Shown here one piece after another: positions 9,354 through 18,076 of a stretch of 64,000 nucleotides of DNA. The notes under the pieces are model-generated. The model did not search any database. It saw nothing but the letters and a program-made list of their open reading frames with translations, and was not told the DNA's origin. The position numbers and the translations under genes are program-made. Where the stretch lies: positions 1 to 64,000 of the forward strand of contig JAHHHZ010000027.1 of assembly GCA_019359095.1 (NCBI GenBank), read 5' to 3'. Source of the DNA: Pleurocapsa minor HA4230-MV1 (lineage in GTDB: Bacteria; Cyanobacteriota; Cyanobacteriia; Cyanobacteriales; Xenococcaceae). Numbering within the stretch: the stretch's first letter is position 1; each line of letters opens with the position of its first letter.

Positions 9354-9842
9354 ATGGGGTATTGTTTATTAAAGTTTTTAAAAAGAGATTTAAACTTATT
9401 TCAGTTAACTAAGATACATTTAAAACAAGCGTTTAAAAAAATTATGCGAATCAATATTATTCCTTTTTCATTTGAAATAGATTCAGTCAGACTTGCTGGT
9501 AGCTGTATTTGGTCTCTAGCTCTTTATCTAGGTCTAGATTCAAGCAAAATGTGGATTGCTCATCAATTAGAAAGGTGGCTTAATTTCGCAGATGGATATT
9601 TGTATACTTCTACTAAGGAATTTGAAGAAACTCGTTCTGCTAGAGAGGCGCAAAATGCTTTTTATGCATCTGTGTTTAGTATTATTCCTTTTTTAATTGC
9701 GGGAGCAATAACTAATTGGGTTACTGAGATTAGCTTTGGGGGGAGTAGTTGGGCGATCGCTTTAGGGACTATGACCTGTATCATCTGCGGATTATTTGCC
9801 CTGGCTAATCAAGACTACGATCGGCATAGAGAAGAGGACTAA
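9354..9842 (+). CDS. Conserved hypothetical membrane protein
   Basis: Not recognised. The frame encodes up to 162 residues, but the first 30 (lysine- and leucine-rich) have no clear ribosome site. An internal ATG at 9444 (MRINIIPFSF) would give a 132-residue protein. Two hydrophobic segments are visible near the end (AFYASVFSIIPFLIAGAITNW region and SWAIALGTMTCIICGLFALA), with a central charged stretch including TSTKEFEETRSAREAQ. It ends in a polar DRHREED tail. No operon partner: the next gene, ndk, is convergent. Confidence 0.6.
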   Translation: MGYCLLKFLKRDLNLFQLTKIHLKQAFKKIMRINIIPFSFEIDSVRLAGSCIWSLALYLGLDSSKMWIAHQLERWLNFADGYLYTSTKEFEETRSAREAQNAFYASVFSIIPFLIAGAITNWVTEISFGGSSWAIALGTMTCIICGLFALANQDYDRHREED

Positions 9843-9912
9843 GATTCTGATTAACCATAATTAGTTTGCTCAATCCTCTGTTGCTCATGCGCTCTTTTAA
9901 TTTATGTTTAAT

Positions 9913-10362
9913 TTATTCGTAGAGCCAAGATTTTCTCACGGGTTCCCAATCTACTAATTCTGATTCATCAAACCAGAGTGCAACTTCTGCGGTAGCGGTT
10001 TCAGGAGCATCGGAGCCGTGAATCAAGTTACGTCCAATACTTACCCCCAGATCGCCACGGATTGAACCAGGTGCAGCAGAGACAGGGTTAGTTGCGCCAA
10101 TAATATTTCTCGCAGCAGCAATTACATCTTCGCCTTCCCATACCATGGCAATGACTGGAGCAGAGATAATAAAATCAACTAAACCTTTGAAAAAAGGTCT
10201 TTCTTTGTGAACGTCATAGTGTTTTTCCGCTAGTTCACGGTCAACCTGCATCATTTTCATTCCTACCATGGTAAATCCCTTGGATTCAAAACGATGAATG
10301 ATTTCTCCTGTGAGATGACGCTGTACGCCATCAGGCTTGATCATAATAAAAGTGCGTTCCAT
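9913..10362 (-). CDS. ndk: Nucleoside diphosphate kinase
   Basis: Transfers the gamma phosphate between NTPs and NDPs. The 149-residue protein matches family length and begins [15 protein letters not shown]. It contains the active-site segment [13 protein letters not shown], with phospho-accepting His115. IRGDLG and the C-terminal YE are conserved. The start ATG is preceded by GAGGAG on the coding strand, a clear Shine-Dalgarno. Complete and expected to be active. Confidence 0.98.
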   Translation of the reverse strand: MERTFIMIKPDGVQRHLTGEIIHRFESKGFTMVGMKMMQVDRELAEKHYDVHKERPFFKGLVDFIISAPVIAMVWEGEDVIAAARNIIGATNPVSAAPGSIRGDLGVSIGRNLIHGSDAPETATAEVALWFDESELVDWEPVRKSWLYE

Positions 10363-10480
10363 AATCTCCTCAATAATTGGTTACAAAATGTCACAAACTT
10401 TAGAGTAACCCAGATCGCTGTTGTTTTTAATTTTTTGTTGAGGAATTTAAAAACTCTGAAAAACTTTTAAAATAAAACAA

Positions 10481-11149
10481 ATGAAAGATCTCAAACCACA
10501 CCAAAGAGTAAATGATATTCTCTTAGCTCCTTTAGAAAGACCTGCTTTACAATGGCTTGTGGCCCATATGCCTGAATGGATTAACCCAGATATTCTGACA
10601 GTAATTGGTATTTTCGGAGCTGTATTAATCTTTGGTGGTTACTTTTTTTCCAACCAAAATTCAGTATTTCTTTGGGTTGCTAGTCTAGGATTTATAATCA
10701 ACTGGCTTGGCGATGCTCTCGACGGTAGTTTAGCTCGTTATCGCAAAATTGAGCGCCCAAAATATGGTTTTTTTGTCGATCATACAGTGGACTCATTTAA
10801 TGAAGTGTTAATTGTCCTTGGTCTTGGTCTTTCCCCCTACGTTAGTTTCAATATCGCTTGTCTGGGATTGATCGGTTATTTATTGATGTCGATCTTGGTC
10901 TATATTCGTACCTATGTAAGTGGAGTTTTTCAGCTTTCCTATGGCAAACTAGGCCCAACTGAAGTCAGAGTAATTTTGATCGTACTCAATACAACTATGT
11001 ATTTCTGGGGGATCCCAGATATCAAGCTTCCTCTGGGATTAAACACCATTTATGATATTCCGATCGCAATTTTGGCGGTAGTTTTAGGCATCCTCTACAC
11101 TTTTAGCTCAATTAAAGAAGCGATCGCCTTGGCTAAATTGGGAGAATAA
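10481..11149 (+). CDS. CDP-alcohol phosphatidyltransferase family protein
   Basis: Integral membrane enzyme of 222 residues carrying the full CDP-OH-P motif: Asp78, Asp81-Gly82, Ala85-Arg86, Gly96, Asp100 and Asp104 in DALDGSLARYRKIERPKYG and then FFVDHTVD. The family joins a CDP-activated lipid to an alcohol. About six hydrophobic helices. It is distinct from the pgsA gene at 45.8 kb; the acceptor alcohol cannot be told from sequence. It is convergent with ddl, whose stop lies 4 bp away. Confidence 0.85.
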   Translation: MKDLKPHQRVNDILLAPLERPALQWLVAHMPEWINPDILTVIGIFGAVLIFGGYFFSNQNSVFLWVASLGFIINWLGDALDGSLARYRKIERPKYGFFVDHTVDSFNEVLIVLGLGLSPYVSFNIACLGLIGYLLMSILVYIRTYVSGVFQLSYGKLGPTEVRVILIVLNTTMYFWGIPDIKLPLGLNTIYDIPIAILAVVLGILYTFSSIKEAIALAKLGE

Positions 11150-11153
11150 ATGA

Positions 11154-12278
11154 TTAATTTCCATTCCCTTCTCGATAACGCTCCATAGCTAAATCAATCA
11201 AGCGATCGACTAGTTGAGGAAAAGTAATTCCTGTCGCTCCCCAAAGTCGGGGATACATACTGGTAGAAGTAAAGCCTGGGATAGTATTTATTTCGTTAAT
11301 TAAAACTTCTCCTGTCTCTTCAACATAGAAAAAATCAACTCTCGCAAGTCCTGCTGCATCTACGGCTAAAAAGGCGTTGATTGCCATCTCTTGAATCTGT
11401 GAAATAACTGTATCGGGAAGATTGGCAGGGATATGTAGCTGAGCTGCACCCTCGGTATATTTAGTTTCGTAGTCGTAGAAATCGCTATCAAAGGTAATTT
11501 CCCCCACTACTGAAACTTGAGGATGATCGTTACCTAATACGGCACATTCAACTTCTCTGGCGTTGACTCCTGCTTCAACGACAATACGGCGATCGTAACT
11601 GGCAGCATTATCTAAAGCGGCTTCTAATTCTGAGCGCGATCGCACTTTGGCAATACCGACGGATGAACCCAGATTAGCGGGTTTAACAAAGCAAGGATAG
11701 CCCAATTTGGCTTCAATATCATCACAAAGTTTGGGGAACACACAAGGGTTAGAATAGACTTGGGATCTATTGACGGCGACATAATCTACCTGGGGTAATC
11801 CTGCTTGGGTAAACGCCATTTTCATCGCAATCTTATCCATACCCAACGCCGAACCTAGTACCCCTGAACCGACAAAAGGAACCTTCATCAGGCTAAGTAA
11901 ACCCTGCACGGTGCCATCCTCTCCATTTGGGCCATGTAAGATGGGAAACCAGACATCAATCTCCGAATAGCTGCTTTGTCCAACAGGAGCCAGAGAAGAA
12001 AAGCCCGCCGTTGTTAGCTGACTGCTTTTTTGCTCTTTTTGTTCATCTGTAGTAGTGTCTTCTTCAAGTAGTAAAGGTATTCCTGAAGTTAATACTTGCT
12101 GAGCGAGTTTGCTGGGTTGCCAGATGCCCATTTTATCGATATATACGGGTAAGACATCGTATTTACTTTTATTATCCCCTTGTTCTAATGCAGAGGCGAT
12201 CGCTCTTGCTGAAGTAATGGAAACCTCATGTTCTCCCGAACAACCACCGAATAGTAAACCGACTTTTTGCTTCACCAT
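11154..12278 (-). CDS. ddl: D-alanine--D-alanine ligase
   Basis: Makes the D-Ala-D-Ala dipeptide for peptidoglycan precursors. The 374-residue ATP-grasp protein starts [19 protein letters not shown] and has [31 protein letters not shown] (ATP-binding loop), [15 protein letters not shown] and [14 protein letters not shown] (metal ligands Glu/Asn). An extra acidic segment around residues 75-90 ([17 protein letters not shown]) is typical of cyanobacterial and other long Ddl forms. Its start lies about 95 bp downstream of the cca stop on the same strand. Confidence 0.96.
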   Translation of the reverse strand: MVKQKVGLLFGGCSGEHEVSITSARAIASALEQGDNKSKYDVLPVYIDKMGIWQPSKLAQQVLTSGIPLLLEEDTTTDEQKEQKSSQLTTAGFSSLAPVGQSSYSEIDVWFPILHGPNGEDGTVQGLLSLMKVPFVGSGVLGSALGMDKIAMKMAFTQAGLPQVDYVAVNRSQVYSNPCVFPKLCDDIEAKLGYPCFVKPANLGSSVGIAKVRSRSELEAALDNAASYDRRIVVEAGVNAREVECAVLGNDHPQVSVVGEITFDSDFYDYETKYTEGAAQLHIPANLPDTVISQIQEMAINAFLAVDAAGLARVDFFYVEETGEVLINEINTIPGFTSTSMYPRLWGATGITFPQLVDRLIDLAMERYREGNGN

Positions 12279-12373
12279 AGTTATATCCCCAAAATCTCAC
12301 CAGTAATGCTACATCATCTTGCAGATTTTGGTTAGTCATACTAAATCCTGTTGATATAAAACAGGATTTAATA

Positions 12374-13606
12374 TTACGTAAGGCTACAGTTGCTAGATTG
12401 CAACCTGAAATTAGCAAAGTCGATCGCCTGCTGGAAAGTAGCTATTTTGGACTCGATCTGGGCTACTTGGATTTCGGTTAATAGTTCGCCGATCGCCCTA
12501 GAAGGTTTGAGGTTTAATTCCCGCATCAGATCGTTGCCTGTAACTAAACACTGAGGATGAGCCACGGGATCTGTCGGATCTAAATAACGCTCAATTAAAG
12601 GATCGATGATTCTTCTGGGTATTGCTAAAGCGATCGCTCTTGCCATCAAAATGGAAAAAACATCTTTAACTGCTAAAAACCAAAAATACTGTTCTCTCAA
12701 GCTCATTTGCTGAGTCATCTGTTGTAACCCAGGCAAATGCTTGAGGGTTTTGGTTACGGCTTTAATTTGAGTACGGGCATACTTTAAATTAGTTAATTCA
12801 GCTTCTGCCATGTCTGCTGCGTTGGCAACTACCACCGATAATTTAGCTAAGATAGCTAACTGAGGTATTTCTAAACCAGATTCAAGGCAAAATTCAATTC
12901 CTCTAGTTATAGCGTTTAACTGTGCCAAATCTACTCCCTGACTATTTGGTAGCCAGAAACTGAACAAACCAGACTCTATCGCTGTGGCTAACCATCGATC
13001 TCCTTGGGGTGCAGTAATCAAGTAATTTAATTCTGCTTGGACTCTTTCTGCTGCAACCATTTTAAGTAAGTCAGCGCGATCGCCAATTGCTTTTTTTGTC
13101 TCTACTTCTAGCGTAAAATTTAGCTGTGCAGCCTGACGATAGGCTCTAAGTAGCCTCAAGGGATCGTCTTCCAGGTTTTTAACCGCAACCATCCGCAAGA
13201 CACCCTGTTCTAAATCTGCTAAACCCCCTAGAGGATCGACAAGCTGTTGCGATTTAATATTGTAGGCGATCGCATTAATCGTAAAATCCCTACGGTTTAA
13301 ATCTTTCTCTAAACTTGTCCCTACCTGGTTGGCTAAATCTAAAGTTCCTTGGTCAAATACGACTCTGGCAATTTCTCTGGCTTCATCCAACACCACAAAC
13401 CCCCCATGATAGAGACGAGCAAACCGTTTAGCAGTGGCGATCGCTTTTTCGGGTAAGACAAAATCTAAATCTAGGGGGATTTTATAACGTTGCAACAGAG
13501 CATCTCTAACCGAACCTCCAACTAAATAAGCGCGATCGGGCAACTGAGTTAAATCGCCAGGGAAATCAACTTGTGCTAAATATGATTTGATTTTTTCTAC
13601 GCTCAT
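12374..13606 (-). CDS. cca: tRNA nucleotidyltransferase (CCA/CC-/A-adding class II)
   Basis: Class II nucleotidyltransferase of 410 residues. Head motifs are GGSVRD (30-35), DLDF (46-49, metal-binding aspartates) and RRDFTINA (105-112), followed by DPLGGLADLEQGVLRMV and the template-like LRLLRAYRQAAQL. It repairs or completes the tRNA 3' CCA end. In some bacteria, including Synechocystis, CC- and A-adding activities are split between two related proteins, so which activity this copy has is undecided. Divergent from ycf34 with a 95-bp gap. Confidence 0.9.
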   Translation of the reverse strand: MSVEKIKSYLAQVDFPGDLTQLPDRAYLVGGSVRDALLQRYKIPLDLDFVLPEKAIATAKRFARLYHGGFVVLDEAREIARVVFDQGTLDLANQVGTSLEKDLNRRDFTINAIAYNIKSQQLVDPLGGLADLEQGVLRMVAVKNLEDDPLRLLRAYRQAAQLNFTLEVETKKAIGDRADLLKMVAAERVQAELNYLITAPQGDRWLATAIESGLFSFWLPNSQGVDLAQLNAITRGIEFCLESGLEIPQLAILAKLSVVVANAADMAEAELTNLKYARTQIKAVTKTLKHLPGLQQMTQQMSLREQYFWFLAVKDVFSILMARAIALAIPRRIIDPLIERYLDPTDPVAHPQCLVTGNDLMRELNLKPSRAIGELLTEIQVAQIESKIATFQQAIDFANFRLQSSNCSLT

Positions 13607-13701
13607 TTAAACTTATTTAACTAAACTTATCTAATCTATTGCTGTCTGAGCTAAATTAACAATTAAAGCATGAAGTCCAGTTAGAAAAACATCTCAACAT
13701 T

Positions 13702-13950
13702 ATGTGTATCTGTATTAACTGCCATTATGTAGATCGCTGCCAAACCTATAACGCAGTAGAAACCCAGCATCAACAACCGCACTTAACTGAAAATCCTACC
13801 TTTGAACCTAACGAACCTAGTATCAACGTCAATATTCGTACCGTAAGCGATACCATTGAAATGGAATGGGATGTAGTAGGTTGTAAAAGCTTTGTTCAAG
13901 AAGCTGGAAAATGGTCAAGTCTTCGCCCTGGTGAAGCCGTACCTACTTAA
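13702..13950 (+). CDS. ycf34: Ycf34 family protein
   Basis: An 82-residue protein starting MCICINCHYVDRCQTYNAVE, the characteristic cysteine-rich N-terminus of Ycf34 (Cys2, Cys4, Cys7, Cys13) with a further Cys near residue 61 (VVGCKSF). The family is shared by cyanobacteria and red-lineage plastids. Work in Synechocystis linked it to an iron-sulfur cluster and photosynthetic electron transport. Its stop codon abuts a tandem GTAATGG array. Confidence 0.9.
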   Translation: MCICINCHYVDRCQTYNAVETQHQQPHLTENPTFEPNEPSINVNIRTVSDTIEMEWDVVGCKSFVQEAGKWSSLRPGEAVPT

Positions 13951-13991
13951 GTAATGGGTAATGGGTAATGGGTAATGGGTAATGGGTAATA
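13951..13991. repeat. STRR array, GTAATGG x5-6
   Basis: Five perfect GTAATGG units plus a partial one, starting at the base after the ycf34 stop codon. Confidence 0.9.
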
Positions 13992-13998
13992 GCCTGCC

Positions 13999-14023
13999 TA
14001 CATGGAAACTTGATTAGTAATCA
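13999..14023. repeat. Dispersed 25-bp repeat, copy 1
   Basis: TACATGGAAACTTGATTAGT followed by AATCA. The same 25 bp recur once at 23542-23566 with a single A/G difference. Both copies adjoin STRR arrays. Confidence 0.7.
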
Positions 14024-14094
14024 CTAACACATTGACACTATTACTAAATCCACGTCATCATAGAGGATAATATTAATCTTTGTAAAGGCGTTGG

Positions 14095-14724
14095 ATGTCA
14101 TTTGAATTTTTCTCGTTAGACACTTTACAGGAACTGGCTCGCCTCTACGGTTACTGGGCAGTTTTTGTCGGAATTGCGCTGGAAAACATGGGAATTCCGC
14201 TTCCTGGCGAAACTATCGTCATTGTGGGCGGTTTTTTGGCTGGTAGTGGCGAATTAAACTACTGGTGGGTTTTAGGTAGTGCGATCGCTGGTGCAGTTTT
14301 AGGGGATAATTTTGGCTATTGGGTTGGTCGATTTGGTGGCTGGCAATTTGTCCTCAAAATCGGTCGCGTTTTTCGCATTCAAGAACAGCAACTAGAGCAA
14401 GTAAAAGACCGCTACAGCCAAAATGCAGTGCAGGCGGTTTTCTGGGGTAGATTTATCACCTTGTTGAGAATATTCGCTGGCCCCTTAGCGGGAATTACTC
14501 GAATGCCTTACGGACAGTTTTTAGTCTGTAATTTTGGTGGTGCTGCGGTGTGGTCAGCTACCATTGTCAGCATTGCTTTCTTTTTGGGTAAGGCAGTTTC
14601 TTTAGAACAAATTGTCAGTTGGGTGGCCCAAGTCGGGATCGTGGCATTGTTGCTCGTAATTATCTTACTGTGTACGCCCATCATTTGGGAATATGGGCAG
14701 AAAAAGTTTTTTGCCAAAGATTAA
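14095..14724 (+). CDS. DedA family membrane protein
   Basis: 209 residues with the DedA/VTT (SNARE-associated) fold: ENMGIPLPGETIVIVGGFLAGSG near the N-terminus, the re-entrant GAVLGDNFGYWVGRFGG, and the signature FWGRFITLLRIFAGPLAGITRMPYGQFL. DedA proteins support membrane homeostasis; several are now viewed as undecaprenyl-phosphate or phospholipid flippases. The conserved arginines and the acidic/proline motif GETI are present. It stands alone between ycf34 and an opposing FHA gene. Confidence 0.9.
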   Translation: MSFEFFSLDTLQELARLYGYWAVFVGIALENMGIPLPGETIVIVGGFLAGSGELNYWWVLGSAIAGAVLGDNFGYWVGRFGGWQFVLKIGRVFRIQEQQLEQVKDRYSQNAVQAVFWGRFITLLRIFAGPLAGITRMPYGQFLVCNFGGAAVWSATIVSIAFFLGKAVSLEQIVSWVAQVGIVALLLVIILLCTPIIWEYGQKKFFAKD

Positions 14725-14742
14725 TGTGGATAGATCGACTAA

Positions 14743-15138
14743 TTATTCACTAATTAAAGTATCTTTAGCGCTTTTTGGTTGCCGTCTGATCCTTTCCTGA
14801 CTATTTACATAATCAAATTGTTGTTGATTAGAACTTGACTCAATTTTAAGCAGAATTTTCGGGCCAGACTGTGCCAAGCGAACAATCATACCATCTAATG
14901 CAGTTGTCTTCTCAACGCGCTCACCATCAATATAAGTACCATTAGAGCCAACATTAACTACTTCCCAGTCGTCTATTGCTGATTTTCTAATTTCAACATG
15001 ATGGCGCGATACTACGGCACTATAAAGAACTACTTCATTATCGGTGGCACGTCCAATTCTAATAATCGGTTCGTCTTCAAATTCCCAGCTTTGAACCGCT
15101 ATTGCTTGAAGAGGATGTAATAAAGTTAGTGTAATCAC
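14743..15138 (-). CDS. FHA domain protein
   Basis: 131-residue protein that is almost entirely one FHA phosphothreonine-binding domain. Key elements are IRIGRATDNEVVL (conserved Gly-Arg), VVSRHHVEI (Ser-Arg-His) and VNVGSNGTYIDGERV (Asn-Gly). No kinase or effector domain is attached. Likely an adaptor in Ser/Thr-kinase signalling; the partner is unknown. Confidence 0.85.
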   Translation of the reverse strand: MITLTLLHPLQAIAVQSWEFEDEPIIRIGRATDNEVVLYSAVVSRHHVEIRKSAIDDWEVVNVGSNGTYIDGERVEKTTALDGMIVRLAQSGPKILLKIESSSNQQQFDYVNSQERIRRQPKSAKDTLISE

Positions 15139-15349
15139 AGATTTGTCTTAGTAAGGAAAGTTAATGGTCTAAAATCTCAAACAGCTGCATTTTGTTTTCG
15201 GTAGACTCAGGAAATTTTCCACATAGCGTATTTTAATTGATATAAATATAGGCTGGATCAATTTCGTCGTCTTAATACTAGCTGATGAAAACAATAGTGT
15301 CCTTTATTTGATTTAATTAAATCCAAAAACTGTGGCATGACAAAACTAA

Positions 15350-15673
15350 CTAACGCCAGTTCTTATTTTCCAAGTCTCTAATCTGACGTTCCAGGCGATC
15401 GATCCGTCCTCTCAATTCATCCATTTCTGCTTGGCGAGGAACTCCCAAATCTTGGAGCATGTTTTTCATTTGTCGCTCTGCTTGTTTCTGAACACTGTCT
15501 GAACCAGTATTAAGCTGAGACATGAGATCATCGACGAAAGATTTTGCCTGTTCTGGGTTGATTTTGCCGTCTTTAACCCACTCTTCGCTAACTTGCTTAA
15601 TTTTCTCGGCCACCATCGAAGTCGTACCTACTCCCAACATCATTAACTGTCTAAGCCAGTCGTTATTATCCAT
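15350..15673 (-). CDS. Phasin-like (PhaI/PhaF-type) coiled-coil protein
   Basis: 107 residues. The central amphipathic helix AEKIKQVSEEWVKDGKINPEQAKSFVDDL and a C-terminal heptad region (MDELRGRIDRLERQIRDLENKNW) match the short phasin-like family of cyanobacteria. Such proteins coat polyhydroxyalkanoate granules in some bacteria, but many cyanobacterial members have no shown granule role. The start ATG has GGAG (GGAGATT) upstream on the coding strand. The next gene is the inserted TnpB element, so its natural neighbour is obscured. Confidence 0.65.
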   Translation of the reverse strand: MDNNDWLRQLMMLGVGTTSMVAEKIKQVSEEWVKDGKINPEQAKSFVDDLMSQLNTGSDSVQKQAERQMKNMLQDLGVPRQAEMDELRGRIDRLERQIRDLENKNWR

Positions 15674-15711
15674 TTTTATAAATCTCCTAAATTTTATTTA
15701 TTATCTTATTA

Positions 15712-15800
15712 GATCCTGACATCCTCCCGACTCTGATTGCTACGCAATACAAAGCGGGGTTCCCAACTCAACCACCAAACTTATCCAACAAGTTTTCACT
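15712..15800 (-). ncRNA. Candidate TnpB guide RNA (omega RNA) 3' scaffold
   Basis: TnpB guide RNAs derive from the transposon right end and overlap the tnpB 3' end. Here the hairpin ATTGC-GTA-GCAAT and terminal GTCGGGAGGATGTCA lie directly after the stop. A second version at 98-127 keeps the same hairpin with paired changes (ATGC/GCAT), supporting a structured RNA. The 5' limit is unknown and may lie well inside the tnpB gene. The guide would be the adjacent flank, starting around 15711 and reading leftward. Confidence 0.45.
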
Positions 15801-16952
15801 TATCGAACAGAGGTTCAAATGTCCTTGGGCGTTCATTCGGGAGTGTCCCCCCCTACTCAAATGTTCCAATCCTTTTGCCAAAAGATTACGACTGGCGTTT
15901 TCGTCCCTGTCGAGAATACAACCGCACTCACAAGCGTGGGTTCTTTCAGACAAAGACTTGAGGACAATTCGATGGCAAGAACTGCATTCTTGGCTGGTGT
16001 ACTGAGGTGGAACAGCAATGACAATTTTGCCAAATACTTGTCCATAATATTCCAACCACTCAAAAAACTGTCTCCAAGCCGCGTCACTTATACTGTTGGC
16101 AAGACGACGATTCTTGACCATATTACGCACCATCAGTTTCTCGAACACCACCAAATCATTAGATTTGACCACGCATCTTGCCAATTTCACGGCAAAATCT
16201 TTACGCTGGCGCGAGACTTTAAGGTGCTTTCTTCCCAGTTTGTTAATTGCTATCTTTCGTTTGTTAGAACCTTTAACCTTGCGACTTACTTGTTTTTGCA
16301 GACGTTTAAGAGCTTTTTCCGATTTTCTCAGATGACGAGGATTTTCAACTTTGTTCCCTTGATTGTCGGTATAGAAGTGTATCAACCCAACATCAAGAGC
16401 AATTACTTGCTCGGCTGGTTCGACGAATTCAAGTCGGTCAATGGCAACACAAAATTGAGCGTAATACCCGTCTGCTCTACGCACAACTCGAACTCTTTTA
16501 ATTTGTTCAGGTTGATAGTAGTTGAGATCGTTTGCCCCAATCATGCGAAAACTACCAGCCTTAAAACCATCCGTGAAAGCGATAGATCGTCTATCCTCAG
16601 AGAGTTTATAGCCAGTAGTTTTGTATTCAACAGAGCGCGATTTTTTGAATCTGGGATAACCTTTTTTCTTGATAGCTGAATTTTTACAGTTGTCGTAGAA
16701 ACGCTTAATTGCAGCCCACGCTCGTTCGGCAGATGCTTGACGCGCTTGAGAATTAAGCTTTTTTGCCCATTCGTATTCTTTAGCCAACACAGCACAGAGA
16801 GCAGACAGATTGTATTGTCCGACACCGCGATTGTCCATCCAATGCCGAATACAACTATTTCTGACAAAACCAGCCGTGCGAATCATCTCGTCAATGACCG
16901 CAAACTGTTTTGTCGAACCTCTGAGCTTGGCTTCAAGTACTAACAAGACCAA
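15768..16952 (-). CDS. tnpB: RNA-guided endonuclease TnpB (IS200/IS605 OrfB)
   Basis: 394-residue TnpB. RuvC residues are readable: Asp187 in IALDVGLIHFYT, Glu271 in VVFEKLMVRNM and an aspartate at 348/350 in LDRDENASRN. The zinc finger uses CSSC (323, 326) and the CECGC cluster (341-345). The N-terminal domain has RNSCIRHWMDN and the helix RQASAERAWAAIKRF. In the family, TnpB cleaves DNA guided by RNA from the element's right end, next to a short transposon-associated motif, and so promotes element retention. All catalytic positions are intact and the frame is unbroken. Confidence 0.93.
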   Translation of the reverse strand: MVLLVLEAKLRGSTKQFAVIDEMIRTAGFVRNSCIRHWMDNRGVGQYNLSALCAVLAKEYEWAKKLNSQARQASAERAWAAIKRFYDNCKNSAIKKKGYPRFKKSRSVEYKTTGYKLSEDRRSIAFTDGFKAGSFRMIGANDLNYYQPEQIKRVRVVRRADGYYAQFCVAIDRLEFVEPAEQVIALDVGLIHFYTDNQGNKVENPRHLRKSEKALKRLQKQVSRKVKGSNKRKIAINKLGRKHLKVSRQRKDFAVKLARCVVKSNDLVVFEKLMVRNMVKNRRLANSISDAAWRQFFEWLEYYGQVFGKIVIAVPPQYTSQECSSCHRIVLKSLSERTHACECGCILDRDENASRNLLAKGLEHLSRGGHSRMNAQGHLNLCSISENLLDKFGG

Positions 16953-17030
16953 ATATCCAAAATATCTTATGGAGTTATTTTACCATAAAGTCTGCTGGCG
17001 CAGGTTTGTTTGTTGGTGAGGGGCTGTGGT

Positions 17031-17047
17031 CGGAGGAAACCTCCGAG
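17031..17047. repeat. Subterminal hairpin of the TnpB element left end
   Basis: Perfect 7-bp palindrome TCGGAGG-AAA-CCTCCGA upstream of tnpB. Y1 transposases recognise such imperfect or perfect subterminal hairpins. A related GGAGGAAACCTCC core occurs at 59310-59322 inside another repeat. Confidence 0.6.
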
Positions 17048-17175
17048 CTTTATACGCCCCGTCGAAATTCATCTCGTCGCTGAATCAAAGATTACTGCGC
17101 GAGCCTTCTTTCGACATTAAAGGTAAAATAACCCAATATAAATATTATCGATCTTTTTTCCTAATTAAGAATTGT

Positions 17176-17496
17176 ATGGTTATTGAGTGGCTCAAGTTTA
17201 TGGTAGATTCAGCAAGCCGAGAAGAGTTTATTCAGCAAGACGAGAAAATTTGGACGGCTTCGTTGTCTACTTATCCTGGCTTTCTGGGTAAAGAGGTTTG
17301 GATTGAGCCTAATGCAGCAGGTAAAGTAATTTTTACAATTCATTGGCAAACTCGTGAACAGTGGAAATCAATCCCCGTCAAAGATTTAGTTAAGATTGAA
17401 CAAAAGTTCTCTGCCGCTATGGAAGAAATGAAGATTAAATACAAAATGATTGAAAGTAAAGAATATCAAATCCGTAAATTCCCCTCTAAGCAATGA
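17176..17496 (+). CDS. TIGR03792-type small conserved protein
   Basis: 106 residues from ATG 17176 (MVIEWLKFMVDSASREEF); longer upstream in-frame sequence overlaps the transposon end and is not plausible coding. Features: VIEWLKF, YPGFLGKEVWIEP and IFTIHWQTREQWKSIP, a ferredoxin-like fold resembling antibiotic biosynthesis monooxygenase-type dimers. Conserved in cyanobacteria with no settled function. Its TGA stop lies within the first unit of a GCAATGA tandem array. Confidence 0.75.
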   Translation: MVIEWLKFMVDSASREEFIQQDEKIWTASLSTYPGFLGKEVWIEPNAAGKVIFTIHWQTREQWKSIPVKDLVKIEQKFSAAMEEMKIKYKMIESKEYQIRKFPSKQ

Positions 17497-17563
17497 ACAA
17501 TGAGCAGTGAGCAGTGAGCAATGAGCAATGAACAATGAGCAGTGAGCAATGAGCAATGGACAG
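17491..17563. repeat. STRR array, GCAATGA/GCAGTGA about 10 units
   Basis: About ten degenerate heptamers (CAATGAA, CAATGAG, CAGTGAG). The first unit overlaps the stop codon of the preceding gene. Confidence 0.9.
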
Positions 17564-17648
17564 TTCTCTGTAGGGTGGACAAAATTTACATTTAACCATA
17601 CCCGATCAATCAGTTAATTTTGACCACCGCATTAAAATACAAGCTTCA

Positions 17649-17693
17649 TCAGTAATCAGTAATCAGTAATCAGTAATCAGTAATCAGTAATCA
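17649..17693. repeat. STRR array, TCAGTAA x6
   Basis: Six TCAGTAA units ending four bases before the ATG of the zinc-ribbon gene, so the repeat occupies its ribosome-binding region. Confidence 0.9.
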
Positions 17694-17696
17694 ATC

Positions 17697-18062
17697 ATGC
17701 CTAGCTGTCCCCAGTGTCACAAGCCTGTAGATGCTCAGGCGCTTAGTTGTCCCTACTGCGATAACCCACTAAAAGCTTTTGGTCATCCTGGTATGCCTTT
17801 ATACCAGTCATCAGATGGTACAAGTTTATGCGATCGCTGTACTTATCATTTAGACGATACCTGTAATTTTCCCCAGCGTCCTCACGCTAAAAGCTGCACC
17901 TTGTTTCATGATGCGTCTATTCCCTTGGTTGAATCTAAAGATATCCCAACTAGTCAACTAGGCTGGCGAGGAATTAAAAACTGGCTCTATCGCTATCGGG
18001 GATTAATGGCGATCGCTTTATTAATTTTAATTAGTGTCATTATTGCCCTAAGTTCAAGCTAA
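17697..18062 (+). CDS. Zinc-ribbon membrane-anchored protein
   Basis: 121 residues. N-terminal zinc ribbon CPQC...CPYC (Cys4, 7, 18, 21), then a second cysteine cluster (CDRC, TCNFP, SCTLF), and a C-terminal transmembrane helix (GLMAIALLILISVIIALSS) preceded by basic residues. It is a tail-anchored small protein of cyanobacteria with no assigned role. The leader is an STRR array and no Shine-Dalgarno is visible, so translation may be weak or start by another route. Confidence 0.65.
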   Translation: MPSCPQCHKPVDAQALSCPYCDNPLKAFGHPGMPLYQSSDGTSLCDRCTYHLDDTCNFPQRPHAKSCTLFHDASIPLVESKDIPTSQLGWRGIKNWLYRYRGLMAIALLILISVIIALSSS

Positions 18063-18076
18063 TTAGTAATTAGTAA

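Larger units (their letters stand above)
15712..17060 (-). mobile_element. IS605/IS1341-type transposon with tnpB only
   Basis: Unit made of a left subterminal hairpin (TCGGAGG AAA CCTCCGA, 17031-17047), the tnpB gene and a right end just past the tnpB stop. In the element's orientation the right end has ATTGC-GTA-GCAAT (15736-15748) and GTCGGGAGGATGTCA. There is no target duplication and no tnpA, as expected for elements mobilised by a Y1 transposase in trans. Exact ends are not settled; a TTGAT motif in element orientation at 17085-17089 is one candidate flank. Confidence 0.75.

Noticed and set aside
15819-16679. Long 286-codon frame on the plus strand
   Set aside because: It is antisense to the intact tnpB gene, whose RuvC and zinc-finger residues are clear; the plus-strand translation has no recognisable motif.
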